Source: Thermodesulfobacteriota bacterium
Lineage (GTDB): Bacteria; Desulfobacterota; Desulfobacteria; Desulfobacterales; JAUWMJ01
Assembly (NCBI GenBank): GCA_034189135.1
Contig: JAXHVO010000085.1
Span: 1 to 37,607 of the forward strand
Direction: 5' to 3'
Length of the DNA: 37,607 nucleotides
Part shown: in pieces, positions 9,483-16,710 of the stretch
Numbering within the stretch: position 1 is the first letter of the stretch
Layout of the letters: every line of letters starts with the position of its first letter
Notes under the pieces: generated by a model
Told to the model about the DNA's origin: nothing
The model's input: the letters and a program-made list of their open reading frames with translations, nothing else
Databases searched by the model: none
Position numbers and translations under genes: made by a program

Positions 9483-11228
9483 TTACGTCGCCTCCAACCC
9501 TTCTTCAATTTCCTGCAGGCGATATGTTTTGGCGTAGTATCGGTTGTTTTCCATCAGCCGCGCGTGGGTACCGGACTCCACCATCCGTCCCTGGTCCAGG
9601 GTGACAATTTGATCGGCAAATCGGACGGCGGATAACCGGTGGGAAACAATAATGATCGTCCGTAAACCGGCCATGTCCGCTATGGATTTGATGATCGCCG
9701 CCCCTGTTTCCAGATCCACCTGGCTGATGGGATCATCAAAAATCAGCACGGGCGTTTCCCGCAAAAATGCACGTGCCAGGGCAATCCGCTGTTTTTGCCC
9801 TCCGGACAGGATGACCCCCTTTTCGCCGGTGACCGTATCAAAACCGTGGGGAAATGATTGAACGGTCTGGTAAAACGATGCCATGGCGGATGCCCTGACC
9901 AACTCCTGTTGGCTAACCTGCCGGTTGCCAAGGGTGATATTTTCCCTGACGGTTCCGGCAAACAAAAACGGCTCCTGGGGGACGAAGGAAATTTTAGACC
10001 TCAGCCCGTTGAGCTGAATCGATCGAACATCTTGTTGATCCAGCAATACCTGTCCATCCGACACATCATAAAGCCTTGGAATCAGGCTTAACAGGGTTGT
10101 TTTTCCACTTCCCGGCGGACCCACGATGCCCAGCATTTTTCCGGGCGCAAGATCGATATCGATTTCACCCAGTGCGGGGGAAAGAGTATTTTTATAGGAA
10201 AATGAAACATGATCAAAAACGATGCGTCCCTGGATATGATTGGCCGGTTTGGCAGCGGGCTGATTGGCAATCTCAGGCCGGGTCTGTAAAATGCCGTTTA
10301 ATCGGTCGAGAGATGCCCTGCCCCGCTGAATCAGGTTGGTGACCCATCCCAGGGCCATCATCGGCCAGGTAAGGATTCCAAGGTAGCTGATAAATGCCAC
10401 AAAATCTCCCGGGGTGATGGTAAGGGAAATTGCCTGGCGGCCGCCGAAATAAAGCACCATGGCCAGGCTGATATTGGTAAACAGCAGCATCATGGGAAAA
10501 AAAGAACCGACAATTTTGACCAGACTTAGATTTTTTTGCACATACTGCTTGGATATGGCATTAACTTTTTGGGCTTCCAAGTTTTGCAGGTTATAGGCTT
10601 TTACAATCCTAATTCCGGCAAACCGCTCCCTGACCACCTCGGTTAAATCGGAAAATGCCCCCTGAACTTCAAGGTATCTTTGGTGCATTTTTCTGCTGAA
10701 AAACAGTGTTCCCACCACAATGAACGGCATGGGGATCAGTACCAGCAGGGTGAGTGTGATATTGATGTATGCCATGAAACCGATGGACGCCATGCCGAGC
10801 ACAATGGAATCGTTGAGTGCAACCATGCCCATACCTGTGGCCATGCGGATCTGTTGAATATCGTTGGTGGCATGGGCCATTAGATCCCCTGTCCGGGTCT
10901 TATCGAAAAAGGAAGCGGAAAGCATCTGAATATGGGCAAAGAATGTGTTTCGCAGGCCCTCTTCCACCCGCCTGGAGGTACCCAGGAGGCAACGCCGCCA
11001 CAGATAACGAAAAACACCAATCATTAAAGCAATTCCGGCCATCCACACACTGTACAAGAAAAGCCCTTTTGCATCGATTTGCAGCGCGGTGAGATCGTCA
11101 ATGGCCCATTTTAAGATTCGGGGAATAAAAAGCTGCAACACATCCACAATAATCAGACAGACCAGTCCGCCAACAATCACCACACGGTTTTCTATGAAAT
11201 ATGGTTTGATTAGAGTCGTCGATTTCAT
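9483..11228 (-). CDS. ABC exporter subunit, MdlA-like (permease fused to ATPase, degenerate site)
   Basis: 581 residues: six transmembrane helices (first at about 17-37) then an ATPase with Walker A GPPGSGKT, canonical signature LSGGQKQRIALARA and Walker B VLIFDDPISQVD. The residue after the Walker B Asp is Asp instead of the catalytic Glu, so this subunit's own nucleotide site should hydrolyse ATP poorly. E. coli MdlA has the same DD, and heterodimeric exporters pair this subunit with one bearing an altered signature, exactly what the next gene has. It is the first gene of the two-gene unit. The ribosome-binding site is weak. A perfect dyad sits at 11249-11271, just upstream of the start. 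Confidence 0.92.
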   Translation of the reverse strand: MKSTTLIKPYFIENRVVIVGGLVCLIIVDVLQLFIPRILKWAIDDLTALQIDAKGLFLYSVWMAGIALMIGVFRYLWRRCLLGTSRRVEEGLRNTFFAHIQMLSASFFDKTRTGDLMAHATNDIQQIRMATGMGMVALNDSIVLGMASIGFMAYINITLTLLVLIPMPFIVVGTLFFSRKMHQRYLEVQGAFSDLTEVVRERFAGIRIVKAYNLQNLEAQKVNAISKQYVQKNLSLVKIVGSFFPMMLLFTNISLAMVLYFGGRQAISLTITPGDFVAFISYLGILTWPMMALGWVTNLIQRGRASLDRLNGILQTRPEIANQPAAKPANHIQGRIVFDHVSFSYKNTLSPALGEIDIDLAPGKMLGIVGPPGSGKTTLLSLIPRLYDVSDGQVLLDQQDVRSIQLNGLRSKISFVPQEPFLFAGTVRENITLGNRQVSQQELVRASAMASFYQTVQSFPHGFDTVTGEKGVILSGGQKQRIALARAFLRETPVLIFDDPISQVDLETGAAIIKSIADMAGLRTIIIVSHRLSAVRFADQIVTLDQGRMVESGTHARLMENNRYYAKTYRLQEIEEGLEAT

Positions 11229-11248
11229 TTGAATTAAATAAATAAGTT

Positions 11249-11271
11249 CTTCTCCAATTTAATTGGAGAAG
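11249..11271. promoter_or_regulatory. Perfect dyad upstream of the MdlA-like gene
   Basis: CTTCTCCAATT and AATTGGAGAAG are exact reverse complements around one central base, about 20 bp before the start codon of the minus-strand exporter unit. The position fits a repressor operator. As RNA it would put a GGAGAAG sequence into a hairpin about 20 nt before the start. No adjacent repressor gene is present. Confidence 0.5.
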
Positions 11272-11430
11272 AGGGTCCAAGCTTGACCCCTGGAACGCTC
11301 TGAAAAAATATTGACTCCCTTTATGATTATCTACTTGACTTGTGTTAATTAACTACAACGAATCGAAAGATAATCTAATAAATATAATTGCTGCTTTCAA
11401 CAACTTCAAGCAATTTGTTTTTCCCACAGA

Positions 11431-11459
11431 TTGACTTTCCGGCCACCTGTTGATATTAT
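11431..11459 (+). promoter_or_regulatory. Sigma-70 promoter of the RNase II-family gene
   Basis: TTGACT (11431-11436), 17-bp spacer, TATTAT (11454-11459), immediately followed by a second TATAAT-type hexamer at 11457-11462. Transcription should begin near 11466-11470, which is almost on top of the first ATG (11469). Confidence 0.65.
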
Positions 11460-11468
11460 AATACGGTT

Positions 11469-13469
11469 ATGGGATCAGGAAACGTGGTGGAATATATCGA
11501 CCAACAAAAAATACTGTGTGCGGTCGTACTGGAGGTAAGGAACCAGCGACTAAGACTGCTTACCGAAAACAACCGGGAAGTGAATCTTTCGGCCAATCGC
11601 CTGTCACACAAATGCAAGACTCAAATTGATTTGTCCTCCGGCAGAAACAGGATGGTTCAGTCATTAAAAGAGATTGCCGATCTGCGGAAAGAGTTGATTA
11701 ACCACGTGGATATTAAGGGCCTCTGGGAAGTTTTAAACACGGAACAGGAATGGATTGATGTGGCCACCATGACCGAGTTCTGTTTTCCTGACAATCCCTC
11801 CTGTGATCACGAATCAGCCGTGATACGGGCCTTTTTTAACAACCGACTCTATTTCAAATTTAACCCGGACAGTTTTTTTCCCAATACCCAGGAGCAGGTC
11901 ACCAGAATTGCCGCCCGGGAAAAAGAGAATGCCCGCAAAAAACAACTCATCACCCAGGGAGCGGCCTGGATAAAAAGGGTGTTGAACGGCCGCTTTACCA
12001 AGCCGCTGTCTGATATAGAAGCAGAATTTGCGGATATCTTAAAATCGGCTTATCTTTGGGAAAAAGAAAGCAACCATTATGAAATCGGCAAGGTCATGCT
12101 GGCAAAGGCAGGCATCTATGACCTCAGCAGGGTTTTTCAGATTCTGCAAAAGATTGAGGTGTTCCATAAAGATGAAAACATCGACCTTTACAGGTATAAC
12201 ATACGCACCACTTTTCCCGACCAAGTGATTAAAGCCGCATCTGATCTTACCGAGCGGAAAACCGACTCACCGCAAAACGATTTTTCCCATACCAAACGGA
12301 TCGACCTGACCGAATTATCCCTGATGACCATCGATGGACAGGCCACCGTTGATTTTGACGATGCCTTGAGCATCGAAGACAGGGGGGATCATTATAGGCT
12401 TGGCATTCATATCGTCGATGTCGGGTGCTTTATTCCAAAAGGGAGTGTGATTGACGGCGAAGCCTTTAAACGGGGAAGCTCCATTTATATGCCGGACCGA
12501 AAAATCTCCATGCTCCCCACCCATCTGGCGGAAAATCTTTGCAGCTTGAAAGCCGGTGAGATTAGACCGGCCATCAGTACAATGATAAAACTGACTCCTG
12601 CTGCGGATATCATTGATTATGAAATCATCCCCAGTCTGGTTAAGGTCAAGCACCAACTTTCCTATTACGATGTGAACCTGCTGGCTGAGGAAGACAAGGC
12701 CATTGTTATTCTGCGTAAAATTGCCGCCAAATATCGTGAAAGCAGGCTGTCATCAGGAGCGATTCACATCTCACTTCCGGATATCAATGTGTGGATCGAC
12801 GAGGATGATTTAATCACTGTGAACAAAATTAATAGAGAAAGCCCGGGCCGGATGCTGGTTTCGGAGCTGATGATCATGGGAAACTGGCTCTCCGCCAAGT
12901 TTCTGGCAGACCGAAAAATCCCAGCGATCTTCAGAAGTCAGCCGGATCCAAGGGAGCGTTTATACAAGGGGGAAGAGGGAACTCTGTTCCAAAATTACAT
13001 GCAGCGCCGGTATTTAAGTCGATTTATATTGAACACTGAACCCAAACGGCATTCAGGACTTGGACTCGACTGTTATGTCACCGCCACATCACCGATCCGG
13101 AAATATTTTGACCTGGTCACCCAGAGGCAGTTGCGATCCGCCCTTGGTATGGAAGACGCTTACACCGGTGAAGAAATAGATAAAATCACCATGTCTCTCC
13201 AGCAGCTCATGAGCAACGTCTCACGAATCCAGCAACGCCGCAACCGATACTGGATTTTGAAATATCTTGAAAATAAAATCGGCCAAAAAGAAGAGGCCAT
13301 TGTGCTCTACCAGCGCAGAGACAGATACCAGATTCTTCTCCCGGAGTATATGCTAGAATGCGATCTGTCTGCTCCCGGCAGTATTGTTTTAAAGCCTAAA
13401 GATGTGATCCGAGTGACCTTGCAGCATGTCAATGCCAGGAAAAACTCATTTTCCGTATACATGGGATAA
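11469..13469 (+). CDS. RNase II/RNB-family 3'-5' exoribonuclease
   Basis: Up to 666 residues. The RNB catalytic domain begins near 285 with DGQATVDFDDALSIE, the conserved Asp cluster that binds the two metal ions, and includes HIVDVGCFIPKGS, PDRKISMLPTHLAENLCSL and SPIRKYFDLVTQRQL. A C-terminal S1-like region follows. The N-terminal about 280 residues lack obvious cold-shock domains, as in shorter RNase II-like proteins rather than RNase R. The enzyme would degrade single-stranded RNA processively. Start choice is uncertain: ATG at 11469 has no ribosome-binding site and lies 0-3 nt from the predicted transcription start, so it is either leaderless or translation begins at GTG 11487, which has AGGA 6 nt upstream. 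Confidence 0.9.
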   Translation: MGSGNVVEYIDQQKILCAVVLEVRNQRLRLLTENNREVNLSANRLSHKCKTQIDLSSGRNRMVQSLKEIADLRKELINHVDIKGLWEVLNTEQEWIDVATMTEFCFPDNPSCDHESAVIRAFFNNRLYFKFNPDSFFPNTQEQVTRIAAREKENARKKQLITQGAAWIKRVLNGRFTKPLSDIEAEFADILKSAYLWEKESNHYEIGKVMLAKAGIYDLSRVFQILQKIEVFHKDENIDLYRYNIRTTFPDQVIKAASDLTERKTDSPQNDFSHTKRIDLTELSLMTIDGQATVDFDDALSIEDRGDHYRLGIHIVDVGCFIPKGSVIDGEAFKRGSSIYMPDRKISMLPTHLAENLCSLKAGEIRPAISTMIKLTPAADIIDYEIIPSLVKVKHQLSYYDVNLLAEEDKAIVILRKIAAKYRESRLSSGAIHISLPDINVWIDEDDLITVNKINRESPGRMLVSELMIMGNWLSAKFLADRKIPAIFRSQPDPRERLYKGEEGTLFQNYMQRRYLSRFILNTEPKRHSGLGLDCYVTATSPIRKYFDLVTQRQLRSALGMEDAYTGEEIDKITMSLQQLMSNVSRIQQRRNRYWILKYLENKIGQKEEAIVLYQRRDRYQILLPEYMLECDLSAPGSIVLKPKDVIRVTLQHVNARKNSFSVYMG

Positions 13470-13772
13470 ACAGACTTACAATGACACTTGTCGCTAGCCA
13501 TAATGCGTCTTTTAAAACTTGTTTTTTGAGTTATGACGTAAATGTTCCGAGTTACGAGTTGCGGGTTGAAAATCTTGATGAATATTCCGATTAATAACAC
13601 GAAACGCGCAACTCGTAACCCGAAACAATATCACTTGACGTACACATAGAATCTGCCGCCGAATAAAGTCAGTAAGCAGCAGAGTTGGCACAATGGCAAC
13701 ACTTTACAACGAGTCGCCAAATTCGCTGTGGGATTCAGCTTATATTAAGTTCACCATTTCAGGAGCATAGTT
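13470..13772. other. Intergenic region with an inverted repeat
   Basis: No gene seen. GTTACGAGTTGCG at 13551-13563 is exactly complementary to 13607-13619, with 43 bp between. The surrounding AACTCGTAACCCGAAAC-type text resembles other low-complexity foldbacks in this window at 27204, 32366 and 34630. Confidence 0.55.
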
Positions 13773-14315
13773 GTGACCACTCCAGAAATAAAAACAAATA
13801 AATATACCACCATTGCCCGTCTGTTTAAGCTGATCAGCAATATTTCCGAAGAACAGCTGTTGATTTTGGTAAAAGAGTTACTCAAAGACCGTTTTACGGC
13901 TCATTTGTTCAGGCTTATTGTTGAAATGACCGATGACCAGCAGTTAAAACTGATCAAGCAATTGGAGGAAGTGTCTGCAAAGTCGGGCAATCCGGATAAA
14001 AGAAGTCAAAAGAGAAAACCTTGCCTGATCAGTGTCGATTACATGGTGGGAAATCGTAAATTCAAAAGCTTTATGCTCGATATCAGCACTTTTGGCGTAT
14101 TCATTGAAACCAAAAACCTTTTTCCGGTGGGGAAAGAAATCATCATGTCTTTTACCTTGAGTAACCATCAAAAACCCTTTAAGCTCACTGGTGAAATTAT
14201 CTGGAGCGGCTCCCAGGGGATCGGGGCAAAATTTAAATATTTAAACCAGCACCAGTTTGATATCATTAAATCCTATTCGGAAAAGATGGATGAAATATAT
14301 GAAATAAACAGTTAA
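13773..14315 (+). CDS. PilZ-domain protein
   Basis: 180 residues. A helical N-terminal region (1-75) is followed by a PilZ domain: RSQKRKPC supplies the Arg-rich motif and DISTFGVFIET the D-x-S-xx-G motif that together bind cyclic di-GMP in this family. The spacing is close to RxxxR, so binding is likely but not certain. It starts with GTG, with AGGAG 8 nt upstream. It lies 10 nt before the threonyl-tRNA editing-domain gene, so the two are probably co-transcribed. Likely role: cytoplasmic effector linking c-di-GMP to motility or surface behaviour; the target is not evident. Confidence 0.88.
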   Translation: MTTPEIKTNKYTTIARLFKLISNISEEQLLILVKELLKDRFTAHLFRLIVEMTDDQQLKLIKQLEEVSAKSGNPDKRSQKRKPCLISVDYMVGNRKFKSFMLDISTFGVFIETKNLFPVGKEIIMSFTLSNHQKPFKLTGEIIWSGSQGIGAKFKYLNQHQFDIIKSYSEKMDEIYEINS

Positions 14316-14325
14316 GGATAATTTG

Positions 14326-14733
14326 ATGCGCGTATTATTCTGGTATTGTGAACGTTTTGACTGGATACCCTCAATGAAAACACTTGATGATGCACCTGAC
14401 GCTCATCCTGCTGAAAACGAAAAAACCGTGGTTGCCTTTGTTCACATTGAACCGGCAGATGTCGAGAAAGGCAGCAGCGCGGAGACCAAACTGGTCAAAA
14501 ATTCAAAATGGCTGGCCCGTAAATGGGAGACAATGAAAATTGTGCTCCATTCCTTTACACACCTGGGGGAAGAAAAAGCCAAAGCGGATAAGGCACAGGA
14601 ATTGCTTAAACGTGCAGGCAAACGACTGGAGAATGCGGGCTACTCGGTTTTGCAAACTCCGTACGGATATTTCCTCGATCTTGCCATCAAAGCACCCGGA
14701 CACCCTCTGGCAAGAATTTACAAACATTTTTAG
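14326..14733 (+). CDS. Free-standing threonyl-tRNA editing domain (archaeal ThrRS N-terminal type)
   Basis: 135 residues from ATG 14326, preceded by AAGGA. The sequence follows the N-terminal editing domain of archaeal threonyl-tRNA synthetases (D-aminoacyl-tRNA deacylase fold): MRVLFWYCERFDW at the start, VVAFVHIEP in the middle, HSFTHLGEE, and the closing block TPYGYFLDLAIKAPGHPLARI. In archaea this domain hydrolyses Ser mis-attached to tRNA-Thr. Here it stands alone with no synthetase domains. I infer a trans-editing or D-amino-acid deacylase role. It follows the PilZ gene by 10 nt. Confidence 0.8.
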   Translation: MRVLFWYCERFDWIPSMKTLDDAPDAHPAENEKTVVAFVHIEPADVEKGSSAETKLVKNSKWLARKWETMKIVLHSFTHLGEEKAKADKAQELLKRAGKRLENAGYSVLQTPYGYFLDLAIKAPGHPLARIYKHF

Positions 14734-15166
14734 CCCGATCAATTCGTCTTTTTTCCCTGCTTAGTCCATATATTTTTAAATACGATAAGGGGTAGGATCG
14801 GGAAGTTTCTTATCAATGGCCTTTTTGGTGAACCGTTTGCGCTTTAATAAGTGTTAGTGGCTCGTCCGGAGAAGCGCCCATTTGCCCGTATCCGTCTTAA
14901 AAATCATTTCGAGAAACTGGCGTACGGCAGCTATCTCGCTGAGATTCGATTTGAACCAGCCCCAAGGGCAGAACCCCACGCCAGCGTTGATCTTCTCTGC
15001 CTGTATGGATTTTACTGAGAAGATAGGGGGCGTGTACAGAGTGCTGAATTTTTTTGTTAAGGCGGATACGGGCAAATGGGCGCTTCTCCGGACGAACTGA
15101 GTAGAGATTGATAAATTCCCCACCTCTCAATTAGGTAAAGTAATTTATTTTATCGCTCTCCACCTG
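14734..15166. other. Intergenic region holding a family-1 foldback repeat
   Basis: Between convergent genes. Apart from the repeat copy at 14862-15095 I see no gene or clear terminator. Short frames inside the repeat on both strands are by-products of its inverted arms. Confidence 0.6.
14862..15095 (+). repeat. Foldback repeat family 1, copy 2
   Basis: A 234-bp element with perfect 33-bp inverted arms (14862-14894 and 15063-15095; arm begins TCGTCCGGAGAAGCGCCC). The core is in the same orientation as copy 1 and keeps its blocks GGCGTACGGCAGCTATCTCG, CCAGCCCCAAGGG, GCGTTGATC, TCTGCCTGTATGG and GAGAAGATAGGGGGCGTG. The arm sequence differs from copies 1 and 3 at many positions, and each change on one side is matched on the other. 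The outer flanks are unrelated to those of the other copies. Confidence 0.85.
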
Positions 15167-16033
15167 TCACAGGCCGATCTCGTTGGCCGCTTTTTCCCAT
15201 ATGCCTTTGATGGCCTGAGATGTTGCTGAATTTGGTTGATATTCGAAAATGGTCTCTGCCTGAACCATGGCTTGGGTGAACACCGGGTCAAAAGGGATGC
15301 ACCCCAGCCACATTAATTTTCTTTCTTTTGAGAATTTTTTAATGCTTTCGGTCAACTCCGAATTAAGATCGAACTTGTTGACACAAACCATGGCGGGAAC
15401 TTTAAAAAAAGCGGCCAGTTCCACCACCCGTTCCATATCATGTTTACCTGAAACAGTCGGTTCGGTCACAATCAGCACTGCACTGGCCCCGCCGATAGAT
15501 GCAATGACCGGACAGCCTACGCCCGGGGGACCGTCGGTGAGAATGAGATCAAGGTTTTTTTCTTCCCCGAGTTTTCTGGCTTCCTGGCGTACCAGGGTGA
15601 CCAGTTTACCTGAATTCTCTTCTGCGATCCCCAGTCTGGCGTGCACCATCGGCCCAAAACGCGTATCTGAAATAAACCACTGGCCACATGTATTCAGCTG
15701 GAAGTTGATCGCTTTTTCAGGGCAAAAATACACACAAACACCGCAGCCTTCACATTCAATCGGGTTGACCACATAGTCTTCATCAATGGCATTCCATCGG
15801 CATAATTCTCGACACAGATCACACTCGGTACACTTTTCCCTATCAATATCCGCCGTATAACCGGACTGAAAATCAGCCTGTTTTACCACCTCAGGGCTCA
15901 TAATCAGATGAAGATCTGCCGCATCCACATCGGCATCACACAGAACCTTGTTTTTAGCCAGTGACGCAAAGGCGGCCATCAAACTGGTCTTCCCGGTTCC
16001 ACCCTTTCCGCTAATCACGATTAACTCTTTCAT
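15167..16033 (-). CDS. MinD-family P-loop ATPase with inserted ferredoxin domain
   Basis: 288 residues. The deviant Walker A GKGGTGKTS is at 10-18. An inserted two-cluster ferredoxin domain has Cys68, 71, 74, 78 and Cys94, 97, 100, 104. The Mrp/MinD-type DGPPGVGCPVI motif follows. Proteins of this family (COG1149 type) are cytoplasmic, bind two [4Fe-4S] clusters and often occur in tandem with each other and with small NifX/NafY-like proteins; their exact reaction is unsettled, with iron-sulfur transfer or redox-coupled maturation suggested. Here it stands alone, and a NifX-like protein is about 21 kb away at 36880. The start follows GGGAAAG. Confidence 0.9.
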   Translation of the reverse strand: MKELIVISGKGGTGKTSLMAAFASLAKNKVLCDADVDAADLHLIMSPEVVKQADFQSGYTADIDREKCTECDLCRELCRWNAIDEDYVVNPIECEGCGVCVYFCPEKAINFQLNTCGQWFISDTRFGPMVHARLGIAEENSGKLVTLVRQEARKLGEEKNLDLILTDGPPGVGCPVIASIGGASAVLIVTEPTVSGKHDMERVVELAAFFKVPAMVCVNKFDLNSELTESIKKFSKERKLMWLGCIPFDPVFTQAMVQAETIFEYQPNSATSQAIKGIWEKAANEIGL

Positions 16034-16710
16034 AAATCTTTCCCATTTTTCTTTAAAACGATATTCGTTAGAAACAAACAGTCGTTTTTCAATCTTAGCT
16101 CGGTTCGACCGGAGAATCGCCTATCGGCCCGTTACAATATTTAACATATGAGATCGGTATGTTACACGCCCCCTATCTTCTCAGTTAAATCCATACAGGC
16201 AGAAACGATCAACGCTGCCGTGGGATTCTGTCCCTTGGGGCTGGCTCAAATCTAATTGAAGTCTGCCTCAGGCAGACCGTACGTTCATTTCCAGATAGGT
16301 TTGTTAAGTATTGTAACGGGCCGATAGGCGATTCTCCGGTCGAACCTTAGGTTTCATGCATCGTTGTGCCCAGCCGGGCATGAAAATTTATGGCGATTTA
16401 TTCTTTGGGCTTCTAAAAATTTCGTATGGTGATCGGGTAATTATTGCTTCGGTTTTCAGACCGAAAAAAGGTTTTTCCTCGCTCACAGGGTGCAGATAGC
16501 AAATTATTAAGTTTTAGTAAACTTGTTTTAGCCGATATTTCATGATAGGCGCGCCTGTCTAACAAAATCAGTTTTAACCCATGGTACATATCTATAAAAT
16601 ATTATTTTTAAAATGTGTAACGTGGTTAATATTGACAGCCAAGCGACTATTTATTACAAAAATGTATGATTACATCCAAAGGCCAAAACCCTGCACAGAA
16701 GTGGGAATAA
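16034..16710. other. Divergent intergenic region (MinD-type ATPase / sigma-54 activator)
   Basis: 677 bp, about 245 bp of which is the family-1 repeat at 16102-16346. The remaining AT-rich stretch before 16711 has no gene that I can support. I found no clear promoter motif for either flanking gene. Confidence 0.5.
16102..16346 (-). repeat. Foldback repeat family 1, copy 3 (core inverted)
   Basis: A 245-bp element with perfect 38-bp inverted arms (16102-16139 and 16309-16346; arm begins GGTTCGACCGGAGAATCGCC). Its core is the reverse complement of copies 1 and 2: here the plus strand reads CACGCCCCCTATCTTCTC, CCATACAGGCAGA, GATCAACGC and CCCTTGGGGCTGG. Yet its outer flanks (TTTTTCAATCTTAG left, ATCGTTGTGCCCAG right) match copy 1 in the same orientation. 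TTAG lies outside both arms. One core segment carries an extra hairpin, TCTGCCTCAGGCAGA. Confidence 0.85.

Noticed and set aside
14854-15130. Three overlapping short frames (72-89 codons) on both strands
   Set aside because: They all read through the inverted arms of the family-1 repeat and end with near-identical peptides because the arms are complementary.
6994-16346. CRISPR array or tRNA/rRNA genes
   Set aside because: The repeats are kilobases apart, long and foldback, not short evenly spaced direct repeats. No tRNA cloverleaf or rRNA signature was seen anywhere in the window.
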